From positions 248,608,422-248,672,421 of the forward strand of contig CM066321.1 in the NCBI GenBank assembly GCA_033807775.1: a DNA stretch of 64,000 nucleotides, written 5' to 3'. The DNA comes from Saussurea involucrata. Lineage: Eukaryota > Streptophyta > Magnoliopsida > Asterales > Asteraceae. Positions 34,896-45,129 of the stretch are shown here, one piece after another (within the stretch, counting starts at the first letter, position 1; every line of letters starts with the position of its first letter). A program made the position numbers and the translations under genes. The notes under the pieces were generated by a model, which saw only the letters and a list, made by a program, of their open reading frames with translations, made no database searches and was not told the DNA's origin.

Positions 34896-36117
34896 ATGGC
34901 AAGTGGCACTAGACAAAGGAATCAAAGAGGAGGAAGGAATTCGGGTGGAGAGAATCCACCAATAGGAACAGGGGGAGGAGGAGGAGATCGTGGTAGAGGC
35001 AGGACCGGAAGGGGAACTGGGGGCCGAACTGGAGGAAGAACACAACCACAGGGCACAGAGTTTGTTACACGGGACGATTTGATGGCAGAAATGGGGAGGT
35101 TACAAGATAACATACAAGCTATGTTTGAACATAATCGCCACAATGAAACTGAAAGATCAAATCCGGAACACGAAGTTGAAATACCACTTACCTCTACTAT
35201 CTTACCGGTGTTGAAAAGGTGCGACTATAAAATGTTTCTTAGTTGCAAACCCCCTACCTATTCAGGAGATCGGGACCCGGTCAAGGCAATGAGATGGCTA
35301 AAAGAAATAGAAGCCATCTTCAAGACGTGTAAGTGTTCTGAAGAAGACAAAGTGCTTTATGGAGCAGCAATGCTAAAAGGTGATGCTCTGTATTGGTGGG
35401 AGGCTCATACAGAATCGAGAGGAGCGGATGTATATACTACTTTTTCATGGGAGGAATTCGTGCTAACTTTCACAACACACTTCTGTCCACAAGCTGCTGT
35501 CAGACAATTGGAAGAAGAATTTATGAATCTACAGCAAGGGAATTTGTCAGTCAGAGATTATACTGCTAGATTTTTAGAAAAATCTCGTTTTGCGGGATAT
35601 TATGTTGCTACAGAAAAGATGAAAATGGAGAGATTTATTTATGGGTTGAATTCAGAAGTCCGAAGACTAGTGACTGCCACAGGGCCAAACACCTTTTCGG
35701 CTGCGGTGGATGCCGCAGAAAATGTAGAACGAGATAATAGAAGGGATGCCGGAGATAGGAGTCTGGGAAAAAGGAAATGGGAAGGACCGCCACAGGATTC
35801 AAAGAAGCCTAGATTTCAAAGTTCGATAATCGTCCGTCATTTCGACCAGTGGATAGACCATGTCCAAGATGTAATCGCTACCATCAGGGAAATTGTCAAG
35901 TGGAGTCACGGGTTTGTTTTAAGTGTGGGAAAACCGGTCATGTTGTTAAAGATTGTCGAGTAACACGGTTTTGCTTTTTGTGCAACTCTCCGGATCACCT
36001 CCAATCTGATTGTCCGCGAGGTAGAACACAACAGGGGGGTACATCCGGGAAGCCGGCCATTACAAGACCAGTGGTTCCAAGAATAGAACCGCCCAGAACG
36101 AGGGGTCGTACATTTCA
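34896..36117 (+). pseudogene. Gag of element B (one frameshift)
   Basis: The ATG at 34896 starts MASGTRQRNQRGGRN. The order is a glycine/arginine-rich basic N-terminus, the gag core (FLSCKPPTYSGDRDPVKAMR, ALYWWEAHTESRGADV, RQLEEEFMNLQQ), KRKWEGPPQDSKKPRFQSS, then a one-base shift near 35820. The new frame carries zinc knuckles CPRCNRYHQGNC, CFKCGKTGHVVKDC and CFLCNSPDHLQSDC. It continues without a stop into the protease. Gag is the particle protein; the knuckles bind RNA. Confidence 0.92.
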
Positions 36118-39100
36118 AATGACAGCTAAAGAGGCGGAGGAAACTCCAGATGTGGTCACAGGTACATTTTTCATAAACTCCACGCGTGCTAAAGTGTTAT
36201 TTGATTCTGGTGCAAACCGATCTTTTGTGTCTCCCTCCTTTGCTGCTCACATGCATTTAGAGCCTAAAATGTTAAAACATGCCTTATTAGTAGATACTGC
36301 AAATGATAAGCAAGTGGCAGTTAAAGAGATTTATGATTGTTGTATGATAGACATAGAGGGGTGTGGAGTACCGATACAACTATTCCCAATAGAGTTGGTC
36401 GAATTTGATGTGGTAGTAGGAATGGATTGGTTAGCTGAGAATCGGGCTAACATAGTTTGCGATAAGAAAATAATCAACGTTGTTTTACCTGATAAGAGGG
36501 CAGTAGTGATTTATGGTGATCGTAACAATCATCAATCCAATCTTATATCGATGATAAAAGCCCGTAAATGTGTTAGCAAGGGTTGCTCGAGTTATTTAGC
36601 CTATGTGATAGATAGTAGGCCTGAAAAGAGTAAGCTGGAAGATATTTCCATTGTTAGTGAATATCCTGAGGTTTTCCCTGAAGACTTGAATAGTCTTCCT
36701 CCTGTTAGACAAGTAGAATTTGGTATTGACTTAATCCCTGGAGCCGCTCCTATTGCTCGCGCGCCGTACCGATTAGCACCACCAGAAATGAAAGAAATGA
36801 TGGCCCGGCTTCAAGATTTATCTGATAAGGGCTTCATCAGACCTAGCTCTTCGCCGTGGGGTGCACCAGTTTTGTTGTGAAAAAGAAAGACGGTTCAATG
36901 AGAATGTGTATCGACTACCGGGAGCTGAATAAACGAACGATCAAGAACAAGTATCCACTTCCAAGAATTGATGACCTTTTTGATCAATTAGTTGGAGCTT
37001 GTTACTTCTCCAAGATTGATCTCAGATCTGGCTATCATCAGTTGAAGGTTAAGGAAGAGGATGTTTTAAAGACTGCATTTCGCACAAGATACGGCCACTA
37101 CGAATTTTTAGTAATGCCTTTCGGATTGACGAACGCTCCAGCCGCTTTTATGGATCTAATGAATCGGGTATGTAAGCCTTATCTCGATAAATTTGTCATT
37201 GTATTTATCGATGATATACTTATTTATTCCCGATCCAAAGAGGATCATGCGCAACATCTTCGTTTGATTTTGGAGTTATTGAAGAAAGAAAAGTTGTACG
37301 CTAAGTTCTCTAAATGTGAATTCTGGTTGCGGGAAGTTCAGTTTTTGGGTCATGTAGTTTCAGAGAAGGGTATACAAGTCGATCCAGCGAAAGTGGAAGC
37401 AATTGAAAGATGGGAACCGCCGAAGACGGCAACCGAAGTACGCAGTTTTCTGGGTCTAGCTGGATACTATCGGAAATTTATAAAAGACTTTTCTCGAATC
37501 GCGACGCCATTGACTAAGCTAACTCGGAAGAATTTAAAGTTTGAATGGAAAGCAGAGCAAGATGAGGCATTCAGAATATTGAAGGAGAAACTCTGCAGCG
37601 CGCCGATATTAGCATTGCCAGAAGGTTCCGATGATTTTGTGGTCTACAGTGATGCTTCTAAACTAGGATTGGGATGTGTACTTATGCAATGTGGAAAAGT
37701 GATTGCCTATGCTTCTCGTCAATTAAAGGATCACGAAAGACAATATCCTACTCACGATATGGAACTTGCAGCGGTTATCTTTGCATTGAAGATTTGGAGA
37801 CATTATCTTTATGGTTCTAAATGCCAAATTTTTACTGACCATAAGAGTCTCCAACATCTTTTCGATCAGAAGGAACTGAATATGAGGCAAAGAAGATGGT
37901 TGGAATTGGTAAATGATTATGATTGTGAAATCCTTTATCACCCCGGGAAGGCGAACGTGGTAGCAGATGCATTAAGTCGTCAAGAAAGAAGTGGAACGAT
38001 AAAGGCGATATCGCTACGAGCTGAACTCCTCCCAAATATCTTTGACGAATTACTGAAGTGCCAGATAGATGCTTATCAGGAAGAAAGTTTGAAATCAGAA
38101 CGGTTAGTGGGAATATCAGTATTGCTTGGGAAAGATGACCGTGGGTTATGGTGTATGGGAAACAGAATTTGGGTGCCTCGTTTGGGTGGATTACGTGATC
38201 GTGTACTACAAGAGGCTCATCAATCTCGATTTTCTATTCATCCAGGTACAAATAAAATGTATAGAGATTTGAAACAATTCTATTGGTGGCCGGGAATGAA
38301 GAGAAGTGTTGCTAAGTATGTGGAAGATTGTACTACCTGCAAGAAAGTAAAGATTGAGCATCAGAAACCGTTTGGTCAGTTACAACGACTAGATATACCA
38401 ATGTGGAAATGGGATCAGATCACTACTGATTTTATTACCAAGTTGCCTAGAACTTCAAAGGGATTCGATTCTATTTGGGTGATTGTGGATAGATTGACGA
38501 AGTCTGCTCACTTCTTGCCGATAAAAGAAACTGGTTCCTTGGAACGTTTAGCTAAATTGTACATTAATGAAATAGTAACTCGACATGGAGTTCCAATCTC
38601 GATTATTTCCGATCGAGATAGTCGATTTACTTCTAGATTTTGGAGAAGCTTTCAAAAAGAGATGGGAACGCAAATAAAATTGAGTACAGCATATCATCCA
38701 CAGACTGACGGACAAAGTGAAAGAATAATTCAGACTTTAGAAGATATGCTCTGGGCTTGTATAGTCGATTTTGGGGGGTCATGGGATAAACATCTGCCTT
38801 TGATAGAATTCGCCTACAACAACAGTTATCATTCTAGCATTCAAGCGGCACCGTTTGAAGTATTGTATGGTAGAAAATGCCGAACGCCTCTGTGTTGGAA
38901 TGAAGTGGGGGAGAAACAATTAGCAGGGCCAGAAATAGTACAGTTAACAGCGGATAAGATTACTCAGATTCGGGACAGATTAAAAGTGGCTCAAGACAGA
39001 CAAAAAAGTTATGCAGATCGACGTCGGAAACCGTTAGAGTTTCAGGTTGGGGATTTTGTAATGTTGAAAGTATCGCCCTGGAAAGGAGTCATACGTTTTG

Positions 39101-39465
39101 GGAAGCAAGGTAAACTCAGTCCGAGGTATATTGGTCCGTTTGCAATTACCGAAAGAATTGGGGAAGTGGCTTACCGACTAGATTTACCTCCAGAATTAAG
39201 CAGGATTCACAACGCGTTCCATGTATCAAATTTTAGGAAATGTTTGGTGACTTCAGACCAGGCAGTCTCTCTACCGGATATCCAGGTTGATGAAAAGATG
39301 AACTATGTGGAGGAACCGGAAGCTATAGTTGATCACAAAGTCAAAGTATTGAGGAACAAAGAGATCAGACAGGTAAAGGTTCAGTGGAAACATCATAAAG
39401 GTCAGGATGCGACGTGGGAATCGGAGTCGGAAATGAGAGCCAAATACCCTCATATGTTCTCTTAA
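36118..39465 (+). pseudogene. Pol of element B: protease, RT, RNase H, integrase, chromodomain
   Basis: Protease with VLFDSGANRSFVS and VVGMDWLAEN. A one-base deletion near 36873, after SSSPWGAPV, shifts the frame; from there one frame is open to the TAA at 39463-39465. RT has KKKDGSMRMCIDYRELNK, PFGLTNAPAAFMDLMN and catalytic FIDDILIYS. RNase H has VVYSDASKLGLGCVLMQ and DHKSLQHLF. Integrase has the HHCC zinc finger (HPGTNKMYRDL, CTTCKKVK), core residues in TTDFITKLP, IISDRDSRFTS and HPQTDGQSERIIQ, and a GPF/Y-type segment (YIGPFAITERIG). The C-terminal chromodomain includes VKVQWKHHKGQDATWESES, which would direct integration to chromatin. It ends at KYPHMFS. Confidence 0.94.
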
Positions 39466-39503
39466 CTGAATTCCGGGACGGAATTCTTTTAAGGGGGAGA
39501 TGT
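39466..39503 (+). other. Polypurine tract region of element B
   Basis: CTTTTAAGGGGGAGATGT before the 3' LTR. The GAATTCCGGGACG segment just upstream is shared with element A, supporting common descent. Confidence 0.85.
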
Positions 39504-41158
39504 TGTAATAACCAGGTATTTTTTATCCAAATTAAAATCGAAATTTTATAAGTCTTTATTTTTAGTATTTTATGGAGTTAAGAAATTAAGGAATAAGTTT
39601 TATTGTATAATAGAAGCTTAGGGGTGTGTTTTATCAAGTGAAACAAGTTTAGGGTTGTTGGGTATTTTACCCAAACCTTTTTAGCCAAACCGACTCAGTA
39701 TCCTAAATAGAGGAAATATCTCAAATTGAAACAGTAAAGCAGAACCCAAATAGTGTGTGTGTGTGTGTGTGTGTGAAATTGTTCACGGCAGAGAGAAAAA
39801 GAGAGAGAAGAAGAACCGTAGGAGAGAAGAAGAAGATTAAAGATTCTCAGCTGGGATTTTGTTTGGTGCAGGAAATCAAAGAGGTAATTTTCTTATTCAA
39901 ACTCTCTTTTATGAGAATTAAGTTTCATATGAATTTTGAAGTGGGTTTAGGTAATTTTAGATGAATTGGTGAATTTTAGTTACAATTTAGGTTGTTAAAT
40001 GGAGTTTAGAACGTTTATGTGCAAATCTGGGTAAAAGATGGATTCTTGATTTTGAACTGAACTTTCTGGAAAAATGACGATGAACAGTGTTTTTGCGAAA
40101 AGTAGGAATTCGCAAGCCTTGGTTGCGAAAAGTCCACTTTTCGTAGGTAGCTAAAACGCATAGTTAAGTTTTCGTATCTGTTGGTTACGAAAAGTAGGGA
40201 ACTCGCAACTGTGGTTTGCGAGAAGTGAGGTTTTCGTATCTGTTGGTTACGAAAAGTAGGGAACTCGCAACTGTGGTTTGCGAGAAGTGAGGTTTTCGTA
40301 TCTGTTGGTTGCGAAAAGTAAGGAACTCGCAACTGTGGGTTGCGAAAAGTTAGGTTTTCGTAATAGTGGGTTGCGAAAAGTGTGAATTACCTGTTTACGT
40401 GTTAAAGAGTATGTATACTTTAATTTGTTTCAGATACTAAGGATCAGGGTTAAAAGATAATCTGTTTTGAGGAAAGTTTGAAGGACCTTTGCTAAAAAGA
40501 TCAGGTGAGTTTTACTTTAAAAAGTATTTTACTGGAATGCTTTATGTGAATAACGAATGTTTGATAAAAGGTATGAATATGTCATACGTGGGTGATTATA
40601 ATATATTGAGATATTATAATTACGTGAGTATTATATGAAAATATAATACGTGGCCGGGCTTTGGACCGGTGTGTTAAAATTGGTTCGCAACCAATTGATA
40701 TTGGCCATTGGTGGAGGGATAAGGTGGAATGAGATAGGTATGATGCATAAATCTTAGTTGGTATTAATTTACGTGTGATGTATGTGTATTTATATAAAGA
40801 GTGTTTTATATAAATGAATTTTTAATGATTTACAAATGTCAGGGATTTACTCACTAGACCCTTAGGTCTAACCCTCATTTTCTGTTTTAAAAATTTTGTA
40901 TTCCAGGTGATAGTTCCAGTAAGAACAAGTAAATAGAATACTTGTTGGCTAGCTTTTGAGAAGATGATCATCATGATGCTATGGATGCTTTTGTATTTAT
41001 AATTTTTGTTATTACTATGTAACTTAGAGTGGATCAAGTTGTAATGAATTTTTTTTGCTCAGACTTTAGATGGGACAAAATGTGAAATATGAAGTACTTT
41101 GTCGTAAATATGTTATGGATTATATGTTATATGTATATTTTGTTATCGGGTTATTACA
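39504..41158 (+). repeat. 3' LTR of element B (1655 bp)
   Basis: Nearly identical to 32773-34425, including the 60-bp repeat block (40160-40370). It ends TTATTACA, where the 5' copy has TTGTTACA. Confidence 0.95.
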
Positions 41159-41163
41159 GTAAT

Positions 41164-41274
41164 GTCAAGACTAATGAGACCGTACTTGGTTTGTTATGTA
41201 ACTTTTGTTGTAAATCAATGATATGTATGAATGTTATGTATTATGATGTATGTTATGGGATTTGGGTTGTTACA
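41164..41274 (+). repeat. 3' LTR of element A, last segment
   Basis: GTCAAGACTAATGAG through GGGTTGTTACA, matching the last bases of the A 5' LTR. The copia host sequence resumes after AAGAC. Confidence 0.95.
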
Positions 41275-41279
41275 AAGAC

Positions 41280-41469
41280 ATAATAGACATTTGAGATTAA
41301 TTGATGGCTACCATCATTGTCACGAAAGAGAATATCACCTTTACCTTTATTAATATACTTTAGAATTATCTCCAAATGAGACATTTCGACTTATCGACTC
41401 GTTGAGTTCCACAAACATGTTTCTTTTTCCACAATTTTTGTGGTCTTCAGTGCTATCTTTGTGTGTTAA
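41280..41469 (-). pseudogene. Copia protease-region fragment
   Basis: The minus strand reads NMFVELNESISRNVSFGDNS, then, after a frame change, GKGDILFRDNDGSHQLISNV. This is the region after the copia retropepsin motif. It lies between the gag piece (43211 onward) and the pre-integrase piece (27811 downward) of the same disrupted element. Confidence 0.8.
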
Positions 41470-43205
41470 TGTAATAACCAGGTATTTTACTTTTATTATT
41501 TTAAGTTTCATGTTAACTATTTCTTGAGGATAAGAGTCAATAGATAAGTTAAATTGTTAAATTGGTAGTTTAGAAGTTTAAATGGTCAAGTGTTATAAGT
41601 TGAGGGTTGAATTGGTACTTATGACCAAACTTCTTACAAACCGACTCATATTAGATATTAGGATGAGAAATCAGATTTTATCAAATCAAATAGGAGTGTG
41701 TATGTGTGTGCAAAAATCGGTCAAGAAGAGAAAGAAGGAAGAAGGGAATTCAAGGAGAAAACTTGTGATTGAGAGTTAATCTTAAGGTAAATCCTTTCAG
41801 TCCTTGTGGTCTCTTGTTAATTATCTTCTTTGTGTTTGATTCTAGCTAGAAGGTTTTATATGTTTCATAAATTAGCTTCTGATTTCCAATTAGGTTTCTA
41901 TGAGTTCTTCATAAATTCAAAGTTAGAAGTGGGTTGGTTGCTAAAATTGGTTGATAATGGAGTTTTGGGATTTTGGGTTTGAAATTGGTAAAATCAATGA
42001 TTTGGATTTGTTGGTTTTGCTATTGTTATATGTTAGTATTGGTTCTAAAAGGGTCTATAGTACTCAAAATATTGATTTGGGGAAATTTAGAACTGATTTG
42101 GGAAGGTTTGGGTTAGAGAAAACCTTGGATTTTGGAGAAGAAACTCGTGCAGGTTTTTGGAACAGAGCTCCGCGCCGATGGGTGGCGCCGATGGATCGGC
42201 GCCGAGCAGTTGGCGCCGGCTTCTGTTTGGTTTTGCAAAATTTTCCTAACTTTTGGCCGTTTTAGTTTAAAGTCGAGGCATCGTTTAGTAAGTTGTCTGA
42301 GGTATTGTTAAGGGTATTTGGATGTATAATTAGACAATTTAATACCATCTTATGTGTCAAATTCAAGTTGTTTGGTTTTGACTTGGTTACATTTTAGGAG
42401 TGTTTTGGTGAGTTGCTAAGATTGCTATTCATCATAGTAAGTCTTGTATGCATATAGATATGTGATATTCTACCAATATGAATGTATTACAGGATCGGTT
42501 ATTCCTCGTTAGTGTGGTGTGGACATTTGTGGTATTGCTAATAGTACTGTGTGCAAGTACGGGTGACTTCAAGTTATCATAAGGTGAGTTTTACTTCAAA
42601 AGTATTTTACTGGAATACATTTATGTGGTTAAATAAAGGGTTGATAAAGTGTATGAATATGTCATACGTGTGTGTGATTATGATGTATTTATATATCATG
42701 AATTACGTGAGTATTATATTGGGATATAATACGTGGCCGGGCATAGGACCGGTGTGTTACTTGGCTCGCAACCAATGTATTTGGCCAATGGTGGAGGGAT
42801 AAGGTGATACGGGTGATAAAACTCTTGAATGGTATTTGATATGCGTGTGAAGATTATACAAAAGATTTATTAAAACTAACCGGGATTTCCTCACTAGACT
42901 GTTTAGTCTAACCCTCATTTTGTTTTAAAACATGTTTTCCAGGTGGTGATTCGAGTAAAGATCCAGTAGTTAGATAAATGGAGGGATAGCTTTTGTGGAG
43001 ATGATCATTATGAAATTTTGGATGTTTTGTACATATAACTTCATCGTTAGTTATTTTGTAACTTAATTATGAAAAAGCTTGTAATGGGTTTTTCTTGTTT
43101 ATATTAGCCAGAATTTGGGGACCGAATGTGAACTATGAATTACTTTTGGTGTGAATGTGTTATGAAATATATGTTATATGGATATTTTGTTAGCGGGTTG
43201 TTACA
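41470..43205 (+). mobile_element. Solo LTR C (1736 bp), target duplication GTTAA
   Basis: TGTAATAACCAGG...GGGTTGTTACA with the perfect duplication GTTAA at 41465-41469 and 43206-43210. It shares start, end and several internal blocks (GTATGAATATGTCATACGTG, CTCACTAGAC, GTCTAACCCTCATTTT) with the LTR of element B, so it is a related Tekay-like family. A GGCGCC-rich block sits at 42168-42222. Confidence 0.93.
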
Positions 43206-43210
43206 GTTAA

Positions 43211-44183
43211 TAGTAACTTTCCCTTTTCCTCGGCCTTGACCGAGGCATAGTTAGCCTTTTCTTTAGCTCTATAACTTGGAAATCTACACTCTAAAGTATA
43301 ATGCCCGTACTTTTGACAATTGTAGCATTTAACTTGATATTTTTCAAACCTTAAGTTTGAATAACTTCCTCTTTCACGACCTCTTGATGAACTTTCTTCC
43401 TTCTCATAGTTATTGACATAGTTGATGTTACTAGTCCAGCCACGTCTACGACCACGTCCTCGTCCTCGGCCTCTACCTCGACTATTTTGGCTTCTGTCGT
43501 GCCATTGATTGCCTTATTTCTTCTTGAGTTGTAACTTGAGGAGTTGCTCAGTGATCCCATGTTTTTTCTTATGTTTTTCTTCATAAGCATGTAATGATCC
43601 TTCTAGTTGCTCGATCGTCATTTCTTCCAAATCTCTAGTTCTTCAACTGTCACCACAATACGCTCAAACTTGGGATCTAATGAACGAAGTATCTTCTCCA
43701 TGATTCTCACATCTTTCAACTTCTCACCATTTCTCTTTAATTGATTGGAGATTGCTTATACTCTTGCAATATAATCTGAAATAGACTTGGATGACTTCAT
43801 CTGCAATGATTCAAATTCTCCCCGTAATGTTTGAAGACGTACCTTTTTCACTTGTTCGGCTCCTTTATGGGAAGTTTGTAACTTCTCCAATGCTACCCTG
43901 ACAGATGTTGCACTTGAAACCTTCTCGAAGCCATAATCATCATCATCATCATCTAAGGCTTGATAGATTATGAAGAGAGCTTTCTTGTCCTTCTTTCTCA
44001 TATCTCTTAAAGTATCCTTTTGAGTAGTGTTTAAAGTGGCCTCATTTTCGGGCTCACTAAAACCTCTTTCCACTACTTCCCACAGATCATGTGCTCCCAA
44101 TAGAGCTTTCATCCTATACTCCAATTATCATAGTTGTCGGTTTTGAGTGCGGGTACTTGCAATGATGCCAAATTGTTAGCCAT
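43211..44183 (-). pseudogene. Copia gag with zinc knuckle (broken)
   Basis: The ATG at 44181-44183 reads MANNLASLQVPALKTDNYDN. A one-base loss near 44125 shifts into YRMKALLGAHDLWEVVERGF, LQTLRGEFESLQMKSSKS and so on. Further breaks near 43755 and 43640 lead to MTIEQLEGSLHAYEEKHKKK, a stop in the GNQ-HDR region, an RGRGRGRGR tract, and the zinc knuckle CYNCQKYGHYTLEC. Motif order is the classic Ty1-copia gag. It is cut at 43210 by solo LTR C. Confidence 0.88.
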
Positions 44184-44310
44184 ACTTTTGATTGACTTTC
44201 TTGAATCACCAATTAGTATGATGAAGAGAAATTATTTTCTGATGTGGAAGATTAGTCTAAGCTACAACCACCTAGCATACTAAGAATTCTCTAACCAATA
44301 CCACACCATA

Positions 44311-44322
44311 GCTCTAATACCA
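44311..44322 (-). other. Primer binding site of the disrupted copia element
   Basis: The minus strand reads TGGTATTAGAGC, one mismatch from the initiator-Met complement, next to the LTR at 44326. Confidence 0.8.
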
Positions 44323-44325
44323 TTT

Positions 44326-44654
44326 TGTTGGAGAAAGAACTTCAAAACATAAAGAAACACTTTTTCAAAAACTTTATTAAGCAACTATCTTTATAAACTC
44401 AATGATTTTTTGTTTTTCATTTGATAATTACAAACTCAAAAGAACCACCTATTAGGTTTAAAGAATCAATCTTAGCCACATGTCATACCCCTATTAATGA
44501 CAATACAAGTTCAAATGCAAAACTTATTAAATTAAAACGACTCTAGACTTTACGACTTATTTACTAGAAAATCTCCATATCTTGAGTCTGGATTTGGACT
44601 TACTTTATATTTGGCCTCCCATTTTGATAAAAAAAACATGTTTATAATCCAACA
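44326..44654 (-). repeat. 5' LTR of the disrupted copia element (329 bp)
   Basis: Plus strand TGTTGGAGAAAG to ATCCAACA: perfect 7-bp inverted ends TGTTGGA/TCCAACA. Short LTR as in many Ty1-copia families. The other LTR is missing because the element is truncated at 27591. Confidence 0.85.
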
Positions 44655-45129
44655 AGAGTAACGACTTGATCCTCCAAGAAATTGAAACCACTAATTATGA
44701 TGGTATTTGTTATTAATTCTTTTGAAGGACCCATTTCAAAAATCTCAAAAACCCCCAGGGACTAAATCTGTAATTTATCTTTCATTTATTTTCAATTTTA
44801 TGTTTCCAACACCCAATTCATTATCATATTAAACAAACTACTTGTTTGATTCCTACGTTACCCTTTTATTCCCCATTCTTTACCAACTTCCCAATCAAAT
44901 TTCTGTTACTCTCTTTCTCTCTACGGATCTTTCTTTGCCCTGCACGAAAGAAAATTGTTAATATGCACAATCTTTATTCGGTGCCTTTAATCCGTTCGAC
45001 AAAATGACTGAACCAATACAAAATCTATTCAATGGCATCTGCCATTGAAATCCCATGTCCCAGCTTGCAACAAAACTCAACAGATGACAGAGTAATCAAT
45101 TGGGTTGTGTTCAGAAAGAAAAAACAAAA
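44655..45129 (+). promoter_or_regulatory. Upstream region and 5' UTR of the SYT4-like gene
   Basis: The only sequence between the copia LTR and the start codon. A pyrimidine-rich stretch (TTACTCTCTTTCTCTCTACG, about 44904-44930) resembles a plant leader or Y patch. No convincing TATA box was found. The transcription start cannot be fixed from sequence. Confidence 0.4.

Larger units (their letters stand above)
32773..41158 (+). mobile_element. Tekay-like Ty3-gypsy chromovirus, element B
   Basis: LTRs at 32773-34425 and 39504-41158 (TGTAATAACC...TTACA), with the perfect 5-bp duplication GTAAT at 32768-32772 and 41159-41163. The gene order gag-protease-RT-RNase H-integrase-chromodomain places it among chromoviruses, and the motifs are Tekay/Del-like. 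LTRs differ by about 15 bases by eye, so the insertion is young. Two one-base frameshifts break the polyprotein. Confidence 0.95.
27817..41274 (+). mobile_element. Gag-only Ty3-gypsy element A, split by element B
   Basis: LTRs TGTAATACCCCGG...GGTTGTTACA at 27817-29476 and at 31211-32772 plus 41164-41274. Flanks are GAGAC (27812-27816) and AAGAC (41275-41279), a 5-bp target duplication with one mismatch. Only 1.7 kb of internal sequence remains: primer site, gag, a scrap of protease, and a polypurine tract. About 20 differences between the LTRs over about 1660 bases, plus a TA-length change, point to recent movement. It needs pol in trans. Confidence 0.93.
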
